Assembly (NCBI GenBank): GCA_020850915.1
Contig: JADZDV010000180.1
Location: 1-13,343, forward strand
DNA length: 13,343 nt
Reading direction: 5' to 3'
Source of the DNA: Chloroflexota bacterium
Lineage (GTDB): Bacteria; Chloroflexota; UBA6077; JADZDV01
Position 1 is the first letter of the stretch. Every line of letters begins with the position of its first letter. The notes under the pieces were generated by a model that was given only the letters and a program-made list of their open reading frames with translations, was not told the origin of the DNA and did no database searches. Both the position numbers and the translations under genes were made by a program. Positions 6,219-13,343 of this stretch are shown piece after piece.

Positions 6219-7496
6219 TCAGCGAGCAGTGGGCAGGACGCTCAGGCGCGCGAGGCCGTCTGCCAGGGCGTCGGCGACGGCGCGGTGGCCTGCTATGTTG
6301 AGGTGCCAGTCCTTCGAGTAATAGAGCTGGCCTGAGCGCGCCGCTTCGGTCAGTGCGCGGCGGAGTGGTAGGACTGGTACGTCCTGCTGGCTCAGCGTGG
6401 TCTCGACGCGCTCCAGGACGATGTCGTCGAAGCGCATGTCCGCCTCGCTGAGGCCAAGCATCGTCCCGACGGCCGACAGATCGGGCCGGGCGCCGTCTGG
6501 CTCGACCTGGGCACGCGTCGCCAGCAGCGCTACGACCAGTTTGCCGCCCTGCCCAAGGACGTCATGGTTGAGTCGGACCAGGATCGCGGCGGCGCGGTTG
6601 ATGGCGGCCTCCATGGCGGCCGGGTCGCGCTTGGCGTGCGCCGCCTGTTGAAGGGTCTGCAGGTAGCAGCCGTGGCATTGCTTGAAGACGCGAGACAGTA
6701 CGTCGGTCGAGTAGCCGCCGACCTCGGTGGTCCGACCCGGCAGGTTGAATTGTTGCCAGAGCGGTGCCAGCGGCCCCGCCTGGACCAGGTAGCGCCCCAC
6801 GGTCAGCAGTCGGAACGCGTCTGGCGGGCGCGCAGCCGGCGCGTCGTCGTCACGAGGTCGGATGACGCGTCCGTTGGACGGATCGACGTTTGGCTTGGCC
6901 GGGTCGAGCAGCTCCAGCACGTCGTTGCCAGGGTAGAAGCCGAGGATTACCAGGTCGGGCTTCAGCTCGGCGCCGTGGACGTCATACCAGAGGTACTCCT
7001 GGGCGGGCGAATAGCCCGCGACGCCAGCGTTCAGTACTTCCGGACGGAGCCCCAGCGGCTCGAGTCGCGGCCGAAGCCAGGCCTCCAGCAACGTCGAGAA
7101 GCTGGCGGCGTTCTCAAGATACCCATCGGTTTGAGAATCGCCCAGCACCAGGACTCGGAAGACGCCGGCTGGTTTGTCGTCCAGGGTCGGCTCATCGCGG
7201 CGGAGACCGAGGTTGTTCGTGCGGAAGCGGTAACTACCCCCGGGATACTCCGCGAGCCGGACCGTCACGTCGACGTCGGCCGCGTGCTCGTGCTCGATGG
7301 TCCGGTGACGGCGGAACGCGCGGTCCGGCGGGTCCTGCCAGGCCGGGTCCTTCCAGGCGGACGCGGGCGGAGCCTGGAACGTAGAAAGGACCGCTAGGTT
7401 CGGGAGCGGAACGATCCGCAGCGCCAGCTCGGTGAGAGCGAGCCCGAAGAGCAAGCCCGCCAGCATCAGGGTCAGACGTAGGAGGAGATGCTTCAC
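6219..7496 (-). CDS. Membrane-anchored SGNH/GDSL hydrolase family protein
   Basis: The protein has 425 residues. Residues 1-30 form a signal anchor: a short basic start MKHLLLR, then a Leu/Ala-rich segment with no clear cleavage or lipobox site. The catalytic domain therefore sits outside the cytoplasmic membrane. SGNH blocks are in order: VLVLGDSQTDGY (116-126, nucleophile Ser121), NAGVAGYSP (156-164, oxyanion Gly), FYPGND (187-192, Asn191) and DWHLNIAGH (396-404, Asp396/His398). A CHGC pair at 274-277 lies in the insert between blocks III and V. The family removes acyl groups from polysaccharides or lipids, and the DxHxN form resembles enzymes acting on cell-surface glycans; the substrate is not deducible. 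The start is GTG at 7496-7494, chosen because it leads directly into the signal anchor; its ribosome binding site is weak. It converges on the repeat region and diverges from the phosphatase-cyclase gene. Confidence 0.85.
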   Translation of the reverse strand: MKHLLLRLTLMLAGLLFGLALTELALRIVPLPNLAVLSTFQAPPASAWKDPAWQDPPDRAFRRHRTIEHEHAADVDVTVRLAEYPGGSYRFRTNNLGLRRDEPTLDDKPAGVFRVLVLGDSQTDGYLENAASFSTLLEAWLRPRLEPLGLRPEVLNAGVAGYSPAQEYLWYDVHGAELKPDLVILGFYPGNDVLELLDPAKPNVDPSNGRVIRPRDDDAPAARPPDAFRLLTVGRYLVQAGPLAPLWQQFNLPGRTTEVGGYSTDVLSRVFKQCHGCYLQTLQQAAHAKRDPAAMEAAINRAAAILVRLNHDVLGQGGKLVVALLATRAQVEPDGARPDLSAVGTMLGLSEADMRFDDIVLERVETTLSQQDVPVLPLRRALTEAARSGQLYYSKDWHLNIAGHRAVADALADGLARLSVLPTAR

Positions 7497-7757
7497 GACA
7501 GGGCAGACCCGAGGCCGCGAAGCGCGCGGAAGGATGGTGGGACAGTTTGCATGGACAACCGGAGCATTCTATCGCGAGGCGACGACCCCGGTCATCAGTG
7601 CCCTGGACCGAGAGATGAGCGATATCGGTCGTACTTCCGGCATTCCCACGGACGCGTCCAGGGGTCCGGGCTGCTATCGGTGGCCGCCCGGCATGCCGGC
7701 GGGCTACGCTCTGTGCGGGATCCCATCGCCCACTAGCTGTCGACCGAGGCGGAGCGC
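7497..7757. promoter_or_regulatory. Divergent intergenic region upstream of the phosphatase-cyclase and SGNH genes
   Basis: These 261 nt have no supported gene. A perfect 12-nt palindrome, CCGGCATGCCGG, lies at 7688-7699, about 59 nt before the cyclase gene's GTG, and could be an operator. GAGG at 7746-7749, 8 nt before that GTG, is the likely ribosome binding site. No strong -35/-10 pair is visible on either strand. Confidence 0.3.
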
Positions 7758-10235
7758 GTGGCCGAAACCAGCGTTCGAGCGCATCTGCTAACAGATCCAG
7801 GCCGTCGTCGTAAGGTCAACGAGGACTGGTGCGGCTGGAGCGAGCCCCGAACGGATGACGAGCGCACCCGGAATGGCTGGCTGTTCGTCGTGGCTGACGG
7901 GGTGGGAGCGTACGGCACGGGCCAGGAAGCGAGCCAGATCGCCGGCGCGGCCATTCTGGCAAGCTACGCGGCAAGCCAGCGCGCGGAGCTGCCCGAGCGC
8001 CTCGAACGAGCAGTGCAGGATGCTAACCGGGCGCTCTGGGAGCGCCGGCGTCACTACGTTCGTCTGGGCCAGTCGTTGCCAGTGATGACCACCGTGCTCG
8101 TGGGCGCCGTCCTGGGCAGTCGTGTCGTGCTCGCGAATGTGGGCGACTGCCGTGGTTACCTGCTCCATGGCGGGCGCCTGCGCCAGATCACACGCGATCA
8201 CACCTGGGTTTCTGAGCAGGTAGCACTGGGAGCAATACGACCCGAGGACGCAGCCTCGCACCCACGAGGTCATGTGCTCACCCGCTCGCTCGGTCAGTAC
8301 CAGGCGGTCGAAGTGGACCTGTTCGAGACGCGGTTTGCGCCGGGCGATCGGATCCTGCTCTGCTCCGATGGACTCACCCGTCACGTCTCGGATGGCGAGC
8401 TGTCCGAGATGGTCAGTACGCTCGATCCGCTGACCGCCACGCGGCGCCTGGTCGACCTGGCAAACGCGCGCGGCGGACAGGACAACATCACGGTTGGCGT
8501 TGTGGAGGCTGTGGGCACGGCCTCCACACCAGTCCCCGCATCTCGGAGCGAGGGATCGCGGGGCGCAGCCGCCAGCGTCCACACCCCGCCCCGGCCATCG
8601 CGGCCGACAAAGACCGACGATCCATCCGTCCCTCGGCCCCCTGCGACCACACCAGATACCTCTGACCACCTGGTGGCGATCGAGGCGATCAGCACGAAGC
8701 TCAACGCGTCGCTCAACTTCCGCCAGACGCTCGACGGCGTGCTGGAGAGCCTGGTACAGATCACCGGCGCGCAACGCGGCTCGGTGCTGCTGTGGGATGC
8801 GAAGAAGGGCGAGCTTGAGTACACCCTCGGCTACAACATCACCGGTCCTTCGGAGCAGCCGCCCATCAGCCGCGGCATCGTGCAACAGGTGTTCGACACT
8901 GGCGAAGCGATTCGACTGGCGGACGCCACGGTCGACAACGAGTTCGGCACCCGGGATAGCGTCGTGATGCGGGGCATCCGCTCGGTGCTCTGCGCCCCGC
9001 TGGTCCTGGGAACGGAACGTCTCGGCGTCGTCTACCTCGAGCATCAGCTTGGCGCGTCGGTGTTCGAGACGGCGGACCTGAGCCTGGTCAAGGCCGTGGC
9101 CAATCAGTGTGCCATCGCACTGGTGAATTCGCGCCTCCAGCAGGATCTGCGTGAACAGCTCGTGGAGCTGCATCGACTGCGCGCGTACCAGGAGAACCTG
9201 CTCGGCAGCGTGAGCAGCGCGATCATCTCCCTGGACGAGGCGGGACAAGTCCGGACATTCAACCGGATGGCCGAGGAGATTCTCGGCCTGCCGGCCGCGG
9301 AGGCTCTCGGTCAGCCGCTGCGCGCGTTCCTGCCGAGAAGCTTGCACGGGATGGTCGAAGCCCTCGCCGCCGACGGCGAGAGCGACGACGACGACGGCCA
9401 AGCAGGGCTGTCCCAGGTCGAGCTTGACGTTCGCCTGCCCACGCGCGGCCAGGTGGCGGTCCTGCTCCGGGTCATGCCGCTGCGGGATGTTGAACGGCGG
9501 CGGATCGGCACCCTGATGGCCATCGATGACCTGACCCAGACACGCCGGCTGCGCGAGGCGAGGCGACGCGAGGAGAGTGAAAAAGAGCGCATCACCGCTC
9601 TGTTTGGTCGCTACATGTCGCCCGGGGTGGTCGAGCAGCTCGTGGCCGATCCCGGGAGTATCCGGCTCGGAGGGACGCGGCGAGTAGTGACCGTGCTGTT
9701 CGCCGACATCCGCGGGTTCACCGCGCTGTCTGAGCGCCACACGCCTGAGGAAGTGCTCTCCATTCTGAATGGCTACCTGGACTGCGCCACCGAGGTCATC
9801 ATGGAGAACAGCGGAACCCTGGACAAGTTCCTCGGGGACGGCGTCATGGCGTTCTTCAACGCGCCGCTGGAACAGGACCGCCACGTCCTGGCCGCGGTGC
9901 GATCGGCGGTGCAGATGCGCCAGCGCGTCCAGGAGCGCTACGCCTCCAGCAAACCACGGATCGGCTTCGGGGCCGGCATCAACACCGGCGAGGCGATCGT
10001 CGGCAATATCGGCGCATCCATGCTGATGAACTACACCTGCATTGGCGACACGGTCAACGTCGCGGCGCGGTTGCAGAGCGAGGCGCGCGCCGGAGAGATC
10101 CTGCTGAGTGGCTCGGCCTTCGAGGCGGTGCGCGACTCGGTAGAGGTGGAGGAGCTGGGATCGATCCATGTGAAGAACCGGGCCGAACCGGTGCCCGTGT
10201 ACAAGGTCGTTCGGCTCCGGCCCGAAGCTCGCTGA
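7758..10235 (+). CDS. PP2C phosphatase-GAF-PAS-class III nucleotidyl cyclase fusion protein
   Basis: This is an 825-residue soluble signalling protein. Residues 1-252 are a PP2C-type Ser/Thr phosphatase with all metal motifs: VNED (20-23), VVADGVGAYGTGQEAS (44-59), ANVGDCRGY (126-134), LLCSDGL (200-206) and GGQDNIT (239-245). A Pro/Ser/Thr-rich linker (about 253-302) leads to a GAF domain (about 303-460), a helix, and a PAS domain (about 472-595) with an acidic insert ESDDDDG at 541-547. A charged coiled-coil (596-612) and FGRYMSP (616-622) precede a class III cyclase (about 640-818). Metal aspartates Asp650 and Asp694, adenine-pocket Lys690 and Thr760, and transition-state Asn767 and Arg771 are present, so adenylate cyclase activity is expected. 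GAF-PAS-cyclase is common, but an N-terminal PP2C is not. The start is GTG 7758, just before the PP2C domain. A second promoter, and so separate regulation, seems to serve the transporter downstream. Confidence 0.92.
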   Translation: MAETSVRAHLLTDPGRRRKVNEDWCGWSEPRTDDERTRNGWLFVVADGVGAYGTGQEASQIAGAAILASYAASQRAELPERLERAVQDANRALWERRRHYVRLGQSLPVMTTVLVGAVLGSRVVLANVGDCRGYLLHGGRLRQITRDHTWVSEQVALGAIRPEDAASHPRGHVLTRSLGQYQAVEVDLFETRFAPGDRILLCSDGLTRHVSDGELSEMVSTLDPLTATRRLVDLANARGGQDNITVGVVEAVGTASTPVPASRSEGSRGAAASVHTPPRPSRPTKTDDPSVPRPPATTPDTSDHLVAIEAISTKLNASLNFRQTLDGVLESLVQITGAQRGSVLLWDAKKGELEYTLGYNITGPSEQPPISRGIVQQVFDTGEAIRLADATVDNEFGTRDSVVMRGIRSVLCAPLVLGTERLGVVYLEHQLGASVFETADLSLVKAVANQCAIALVNSRLQQDLREQLVELHRLRAYQENLLGSVSSAIISLDEAGQVRTFNRMAEEILGLPAAEALGQPLRAFLPRSLHGMVEALAADGESDDDDGQAGLSQVELDVRLPTRGQVAVLLRVMPLRDVERRRIGTLMAIDDLTQTRRLREARRREESEKERITALFGRYMSPGVVEQLVADPGSIRLGGTRRVVTVLFADIRGFTALSERHTPEEVLSILNGYLDCATEVIMENSGTLDKFLGDGVMAFFNAPLEQDRHVLAAVRSAVQMRQRVQERYASSKPRIGFGAGINTGEAIVGNIGASMLMNYTCIGDTVNVAARLQSEARAGEILLSGSAFEAVRDSVEVEELGSIHVKNRAEPVPVYKVVRLRPEAR

Positions 10236-10248
10236 CCGCGAGCGTCCG

Positions 10249-10262
10249 GCGCCTTCCGGCGC
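10249..10262 (+). terminator. Weak hairpin after the cyclase gene
   Basis: GCGCC and GGCGC form a 5-bp stem around a TTCC loop, 13 nt after the cyclase stop. There is no T-run behind it, so it may only be a pause or mRNA-end structure. Confidence 0.2.
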
Positions 10263-10292
10263 GACCCAACAGCAGCTAATCCTTGCCGGTGA

Positions 10293-10346
10293 TAGAATGG
10301 CGACTCATTCGGACCTGACTACGACAGCCGGGCGCGGGGAGAGGGT
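10293..10346 (+). promoter_or_regulatory. Candidate promoter and ribosome binding site of the MMPL gene
   Basis: TAGAAT at 10293-10298 is a good -10 match, 54 nt before the ATG; no TTGACA-like -35 is clear at the right spacing. GGAGAGGG (10338-10345) is a strong Shine-Dalgarno 7 nt before ATG 10353 and fixes that start. Confidence 0.4.
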
Positions 10347-10352
10347 CTAACG

Positions 10353-13160
10353 ATGCAGCAGGGCTTCTTCACCAGATTTGGAGCCGCGGTCGCACGGTGG
10401 AGATGGCTGGTTCTTGCCCTCTGGCTGGCCGCGTTTGTGGCCTCCGTCCCGGCTCTCAAGAACGTCAAGGACGCCCTTAAGAGCGGTGGCTTCGAGATCT
10501 CCTCCACCGAGTCTGGCCAGTCCGCGAAGATTCTGGAGGACGAGTTCGGGCGCCGGACCGTTACGACCGGCGTCGCCGTCTTCAAGACCGGACGGGGAAC
10601 GTTTACCGACCCCGCGAATGCGCAGGCGGTCACCGCCAGCCTGGACCGCGTGAGCAGGCTGCCCGGGACGGTAGAGTCGCGGGCCGTCAGGTCCATCTTC
10701 TCCTTCTACTCCACGCAGAACCGTCGCTTCATCAGCGAGGACGGCAAGGCAACCTACGCCATCGTGAACTTCGCCGAGGGCGAGGAGGAGTCAAAGAAGC
10801 TCACGCCGACGGTGCGCGACACGCTCAAGACCGGTCTCCCTGACGGAATGAGCGCCTACCTGATGGGCTTTCCCGCGCTGTCGTATGACCTCGGCAAGGG
10901 CAGCGAGGAGGATCTCAAGAAGGCGGAGATCTCCAGCCTGCCGCTGACCCTGCTGCTCTTGCTGCTGGTGTTCGGGACCATCCTGGCCGCCGGTCTGCCG
11001 CTCATTCTCGGTCTCGCCGCGGTCTGCATCTCACTGGCGCTCATCTACGCTGTCGCCCTGCGGTCCGAAACGTCGATCTTCGCGATGAACACCGCGTCGA
11101 TGATCGGCCTTGGTCTTGGGATCGACTTCTCGCTCCTGATGGTGAGCCGCTTCCGAGAGGAGCTGGAGAAGGGCTACTCCAGCTTTCAGGCCACGGTCAA
11201 CACCGTTTCAACATCGGGTCGCTCGATCGTCTTTTCTGGCCTGACGGTCATGCTCGGCCTGGCGGTCCTGCTGCTGTACGAACTGGTCCTGGTGCGCTCG
11301 ATCGCGATGGCGATGCTGCTGGTGGCAGGCGTGGCGATGCTCGGGGCCGTGACGTTGCTGCCGGCCCTGCTGGCGATCCTGGGTCCGGCGCTGAACGCAT
11401 GGCCGCTGCGAAGCTGGCCGGTGATCGGCGCGCTGTTTGGCTCGCGAGCGCCGCAAGCGGCTGGCCATCACGGCGGCGGGCGCTGGCATGACCTGAGCAT
11501 GGCTGTCATGCGGCGGCCCTGGGTGTTCCTGATCCTGACGGTGAGCGTCCTGCTCCTGCTGGCCTACCCCGCGCGCGAGATCTACGCCATCGGCTCAGGC
11601 GGCGCGCGAGGGATGCCGGAAGATCTCGAGACGCGGCAGGCGTTCGACGTGATCCGCGACGAGTTCGGAGCGGGGGAAGTCACGCCGCTCCAAGTCATCA
11701 TCCGTGCGAAGCAGAAGGACGGCGCATTCGACCCGAACACACTCTCTGGCGTCTACCAGCTTGTGAAGCAGCTCCAGGCCGATCCTCGCGTCAAGCGCGT
11801 CGAGTCGCTGGTCTTGCTCGCCGAGAACGCGTCCGAGCAGCAGTTCCGCCAGATCACGCCGCAACTGGTGAAGTCAAACCCCCAGGCAGCGGCACTCGCC
11901 CCGAACTTCGTCAACATCGATCGGAACAACGATACCCAGGTCCTGTCAGTCGTCTCGAAGACGGATGAGCTGGATCTCGACACGATCAACCTCGTGAAGG
12001 ACATCCGGGGGAAGATCGTGCCGTCGATCCCGAACCTGAAATCGACGGACAACACGGTGACGGGCCAGACGGCGCTGATCGAGGACTACCGGGATCGACT
12101 GTTTGAGCAGTTCCCGCTCATGGTCGGTCTGGTGCTCCTGGTGACCTACGTCGTTCTGATGATGTTCTTCCACTCGCTGGTCCTGCCGCTCAAAGCGATC
12201 CTGATGAATGTCGTCTCGATCCTCGCGAGCTACGGCGTGCTGGTGCTGATTTTTCAGCACGGCTACGGTGACACGCTGCTCGGATTTGATAGCCTGGGCA
12301 AGGTCTCGATGTTCGCGCCGGTCATCCTCTTTTCTATCCTGTTCGGGCTCAGCACAGACTACGAGGTGTTCTTGCTGAGTCGAGTGAAGGAGCTGTACCG
12401 CCACACCGGCAATAACGAGCTGAGCGTTGCGCAGGGTCTCGAGAAGACAGCCGGCATCATCACGGCTGCCGGCATGATCATGATCGTCGTCTTTGGAGCC
12501 TTCGCGCTCGGCAGCACGATCGTCATCAAGGAGCTTGGTGTCGGTCTGGCTGTCGCGGTACTGCTCGACTCCACCATCATTCGCATTCTCATGGTGCCCG
12601 CCAGCATGAAGCTGATGGGTTCTGGCAACTGGTGGATGCCGGCCTGGCTGAAAAAGATCGTGCCGGAGATTGACGAGGGCGGCGAGGCGGCACCGGGCCC
12701 GGCGCCGGCGTACGGTCACGTCGTCGCCCCCCCGCCGCACGGTGGCCTGTATCCCTGCCCGTCCTGCGGCGCTCTACCGCGGCCTGCCGCCAGATTCTGC
12801 GGTCGCTGTGGTTTCCGGGTACCCCTGCCCGTCGGGATGGACCCACGGGCAGGCATGCCTGGCTACGGCGCTGGCGCGGTCAACGTCTCCCCACGCGCCG
12901 CTGGCCCGCAGATGGAGACGATGGCCGGCTGGGAGGTCCCCAGCGGAGCCGCCCCGAGCGGGGTGCGTCGTATTCTCGTGCGACTGCTCATGGGTCACCA
13001 GCAGCATCCCGCCTGGCTGACCCTGCGAGACTGCCAGGTGGAGCAGGATCCGACCAGCCCGGGCGCTCCCGTTCTGCACCTGAACGGCGTGCAGGTGCAG
13101 AAGCTGTCCTCAAACGCGACGCCCGAGATCGAGATTCGCAACGTTCGCATTCGTCTCTGA
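10353..13160 (+). CDS. MMPL/RND-superfamily transporter with C-terminal zinc ribbon and extra domain
   Basis: The protein has 935 residues. It has the two-fold RND layout: TM1 (about 17-36), a large outer loop (about 40-195), a TM bundle (about 195-345), TM7 (about 389-410), a second outer loop (about 410-585) and a second bundle (about 590-755). The proton-relay motifs are GLGLGIDF with Asp258 and Phe259, and GLSTDYEVFLLSR with Asp669 and Tyr670. These align with the Asp-Tyr pairs of mycobacterial MmpL3, the first Tyr being Phe here. MMPL proteins export lipids or other hydrophobic molecules using proton motive force. The roughly 150-residue cytoplasmic tail is unusual. It has a Pro/Ala-rich linker, a zinc ribbon (Cys802, 805, 816, 819), a Gly/Pro-rich spacer, and about 66 residues starting near VRRILVRLLMG that I do not recognise. 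The transported substrate is unknown. The following gene is coupled through the stop codon. Confidence 0.9.
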   Translation: MQQGFFTRFGAAVARWRWLVLALWLAAFVASVPALKNVKDALKSGGFEISSTESGQSAKILEDEFGRRTVTTGVAVFKTGRGTFTDPANAQAVTASLDRVSRLPGTVESRAVRSIFSFYSTQNRRFISEDGKATYAIVNFAEGEEESKKLTPTVRDTLKTGLPDGMSAYLMGFPALSYDLGKGSEEDLKKAEISSLPLTLLLLLLVFGTILAAGLPLILGLAAVCISLALIYAVALRSETSIFAMNTASMIGLGLGIDFSLLMVSRFREELEKGYSSFQATVNTVSTSGRSIVFSGLTVMLGLAVLLLYELVLVRSIAMAMLLVAGVAMLGAVTLLPALLAILGPALNAWPLRSWPVIGALFGSRAPQAAGHHGGGRWHDLSMAVMRRPWVFLILTVSVLLLLAYPAREIYAIGSGGARGMPEDLETRQAFDVIRDEFGAGEVTPLQVIIRAKQKDGAFDPNTLSGVYQLVKQLQADPRVKRVESLVLLAENASEQQFRQITPQLVKSNPQAAALAPNFVNIDRNNDTQVLSVVSKTDELDLDTINLVKDIRGKIVPSIPNLKSTDNTVTGQTALIEDYRDRLFEQFPLMVGLVLLVTYVVLMMFFHSLVLPLKAILMNVVSILASYGVLVLIFQHGYGDTLLGFDSLGKVSMFAPVILFSILFGLSTDYEVFLLSRVKELYRHTGNNELSVAQGLEKTAGIITAAGMIMIVVFGAFALGSTIVIKELGVGLAVAVLLDSTIIRILMVPASMKLMGSGNWWMPAWLKKIVPEIDEGGEAAPGPAPAYGHVVAPPPHGGLYPCPSCGALPRPAARFCGRCGFRVPLPVGMDPRAGMPGYGAGAVNVSPRAAGPQMETMAGWEVPSGAAPSGVRRILVRLLMGHQQHPAWLTLRDCQVEQDPTSPGAPVLHLNGVQVQKLSSNATPEIEIRNVRIRL

Positions 13161-13168
13161 GGTTTGCG

Positions 13169-13343
13169 GTGAGTAGCGTTACACCACCCGATCCCGAGCA
13201 GCAGACGCTGTACGGACAGACGAGCACCCCCCTGGACACCGAGGGCACCGTGGCCGGCGTGGGCTGGCAGCGATGCGCCGCCTGCAGGGCGCCGCTGGAG
13301 CCGGGCGCGAGCTTCTGCCAGTCCTGCGGCGCCTCGCTCGAAG
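13169..13343 (+). CDS. Zinc-ribbon protein, N-terminal part only
   Basis: The GTG at 13169 is preceded by GAGG (13159-13162), which overlaps the TGA stop of the transporter, implying translational coupling. Fifty-eight codons are visible before the window ends. A Thr/Pro/Gln-rich N-terminus (MSSVTPPDPEQQTLYGQT) is followed by a zinc ribbon with Cys36, Cys39, Cys50 and Cys53. The Cys spacing (x2, x10, x2) is the same as in the transporter's tail. No signal peptide or membrane segment is seen in this part. Bacterial proteins that open with such ribbons often continue into FHA, phosphatase, kinase or membrane domains; which applies here cannot be told. Confidence is high that it is a gene, low for its function. 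Confidence 0.75.
   Translation, partial: MSSVTPPDPEQQTLYGQTSTPLDTEGTVAGVGWQRCAACRAPLEPGASFCQSCGASLE

Noticed and set aside
7432..7791. A small gene of about 120 codons between the SGNH and cyclase genes
   Set aside because: It overlaps the starts of both real genes, has no family resemblance, and its composition is that of random GC-rich sequence.
7788..10169. A 793-codon open frame on the minus strand, opposite the phosphatase-cyclase gene
   Set aside because: Its translation shows no domain, and it lies wholly opposite a gene with intact catalytic motifs. Long antisense frames are expected in GC-rich coding DNA with strong third-position bias.
11946..12740. A 264-codon minus-strand frame inside the transporter gene
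   Set aside because: The translation is dominated by Asp/His/Arg/Gln, typical of the antisense of hydrophobic membrane segments, and the plus-strand transporter reading is certain.

Overview
This is a GC-rich window, roughly two-thirds G+C by eye, with tightly packed genes and frequent GTG starts. The gene families point to a free-living, metabolically broad bacterium. A GAF-PAS-class III cyclase signalling protein, double-cysteine zinc ribbons attached to unrelated proteins, and the CATTCTGAACGAAGTGAGGGA-type intergenic repeats would fit a Chloroflexota-like lineage. That assignment is inference; no rRNA or other taxonomic marker is present.

Left part (1-5796): a catabolic-looking block. 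Reading leftwards from 2445 are a formimidoyl-THF cyclodeaminase-family gene, an FdrA-like protein and the beginning of what looks like a DUF1116 (YlbE-type) protein. They are chained by 4-nt stop/start overlaps (GTGA, ATGA), so they form one operon. Diverging from it at 2573 is a glutamate formimidoyltransferase-type gene, the other half of the two-step FTCD reaction. It ends tail-to-tail, overlapping by 13 nt, with a leftward class I aldolase-like gene of the DhnA/LacD fold that seems to lack the Schiff-base lysine. Diverging from that gene is a metal-dependent amidohydrolase of the imidazolonepropionase-related group. Together these suggest breakdown of a nitrogen compound, with a one-carbon formimino unit passed to tetrahydrofolate and a carbamoyl- or CoA-type step by FdrA/DUF1116. 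The substrate cannot be read from the sequence.

Middle (5797-7757): a 422-nt gene-free stretch holds three copies of an interspersed repeat, the first inverted relative to the other two. It is followed by a leftward membrane-anchored SGNH hydrolase and a 261-nt divergent intergenic region.

Right part (7758-13343): a signalling and membrane block on the + strand. An 825-residue protein fuses an apparently complete PP2C phosphatase to GAF, PAS and an apparently active class III nucleotidyl cyclase. Next is a 935-residue MMPL/RND transporter whose cytoplasmic tail carries a zinc ribbon and an unrecognised beta-rich C-terminal domain. The next gene, cut off by the window edge, has its Shine-Dalgarno overlapping the transporter's stop codon and encodes the same C-x2-C-x10-C-x2-C ribbon near its N-terminus. 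The fusion cyclase and this zinc-ribbon transporter pair are the most unusual content of the window.
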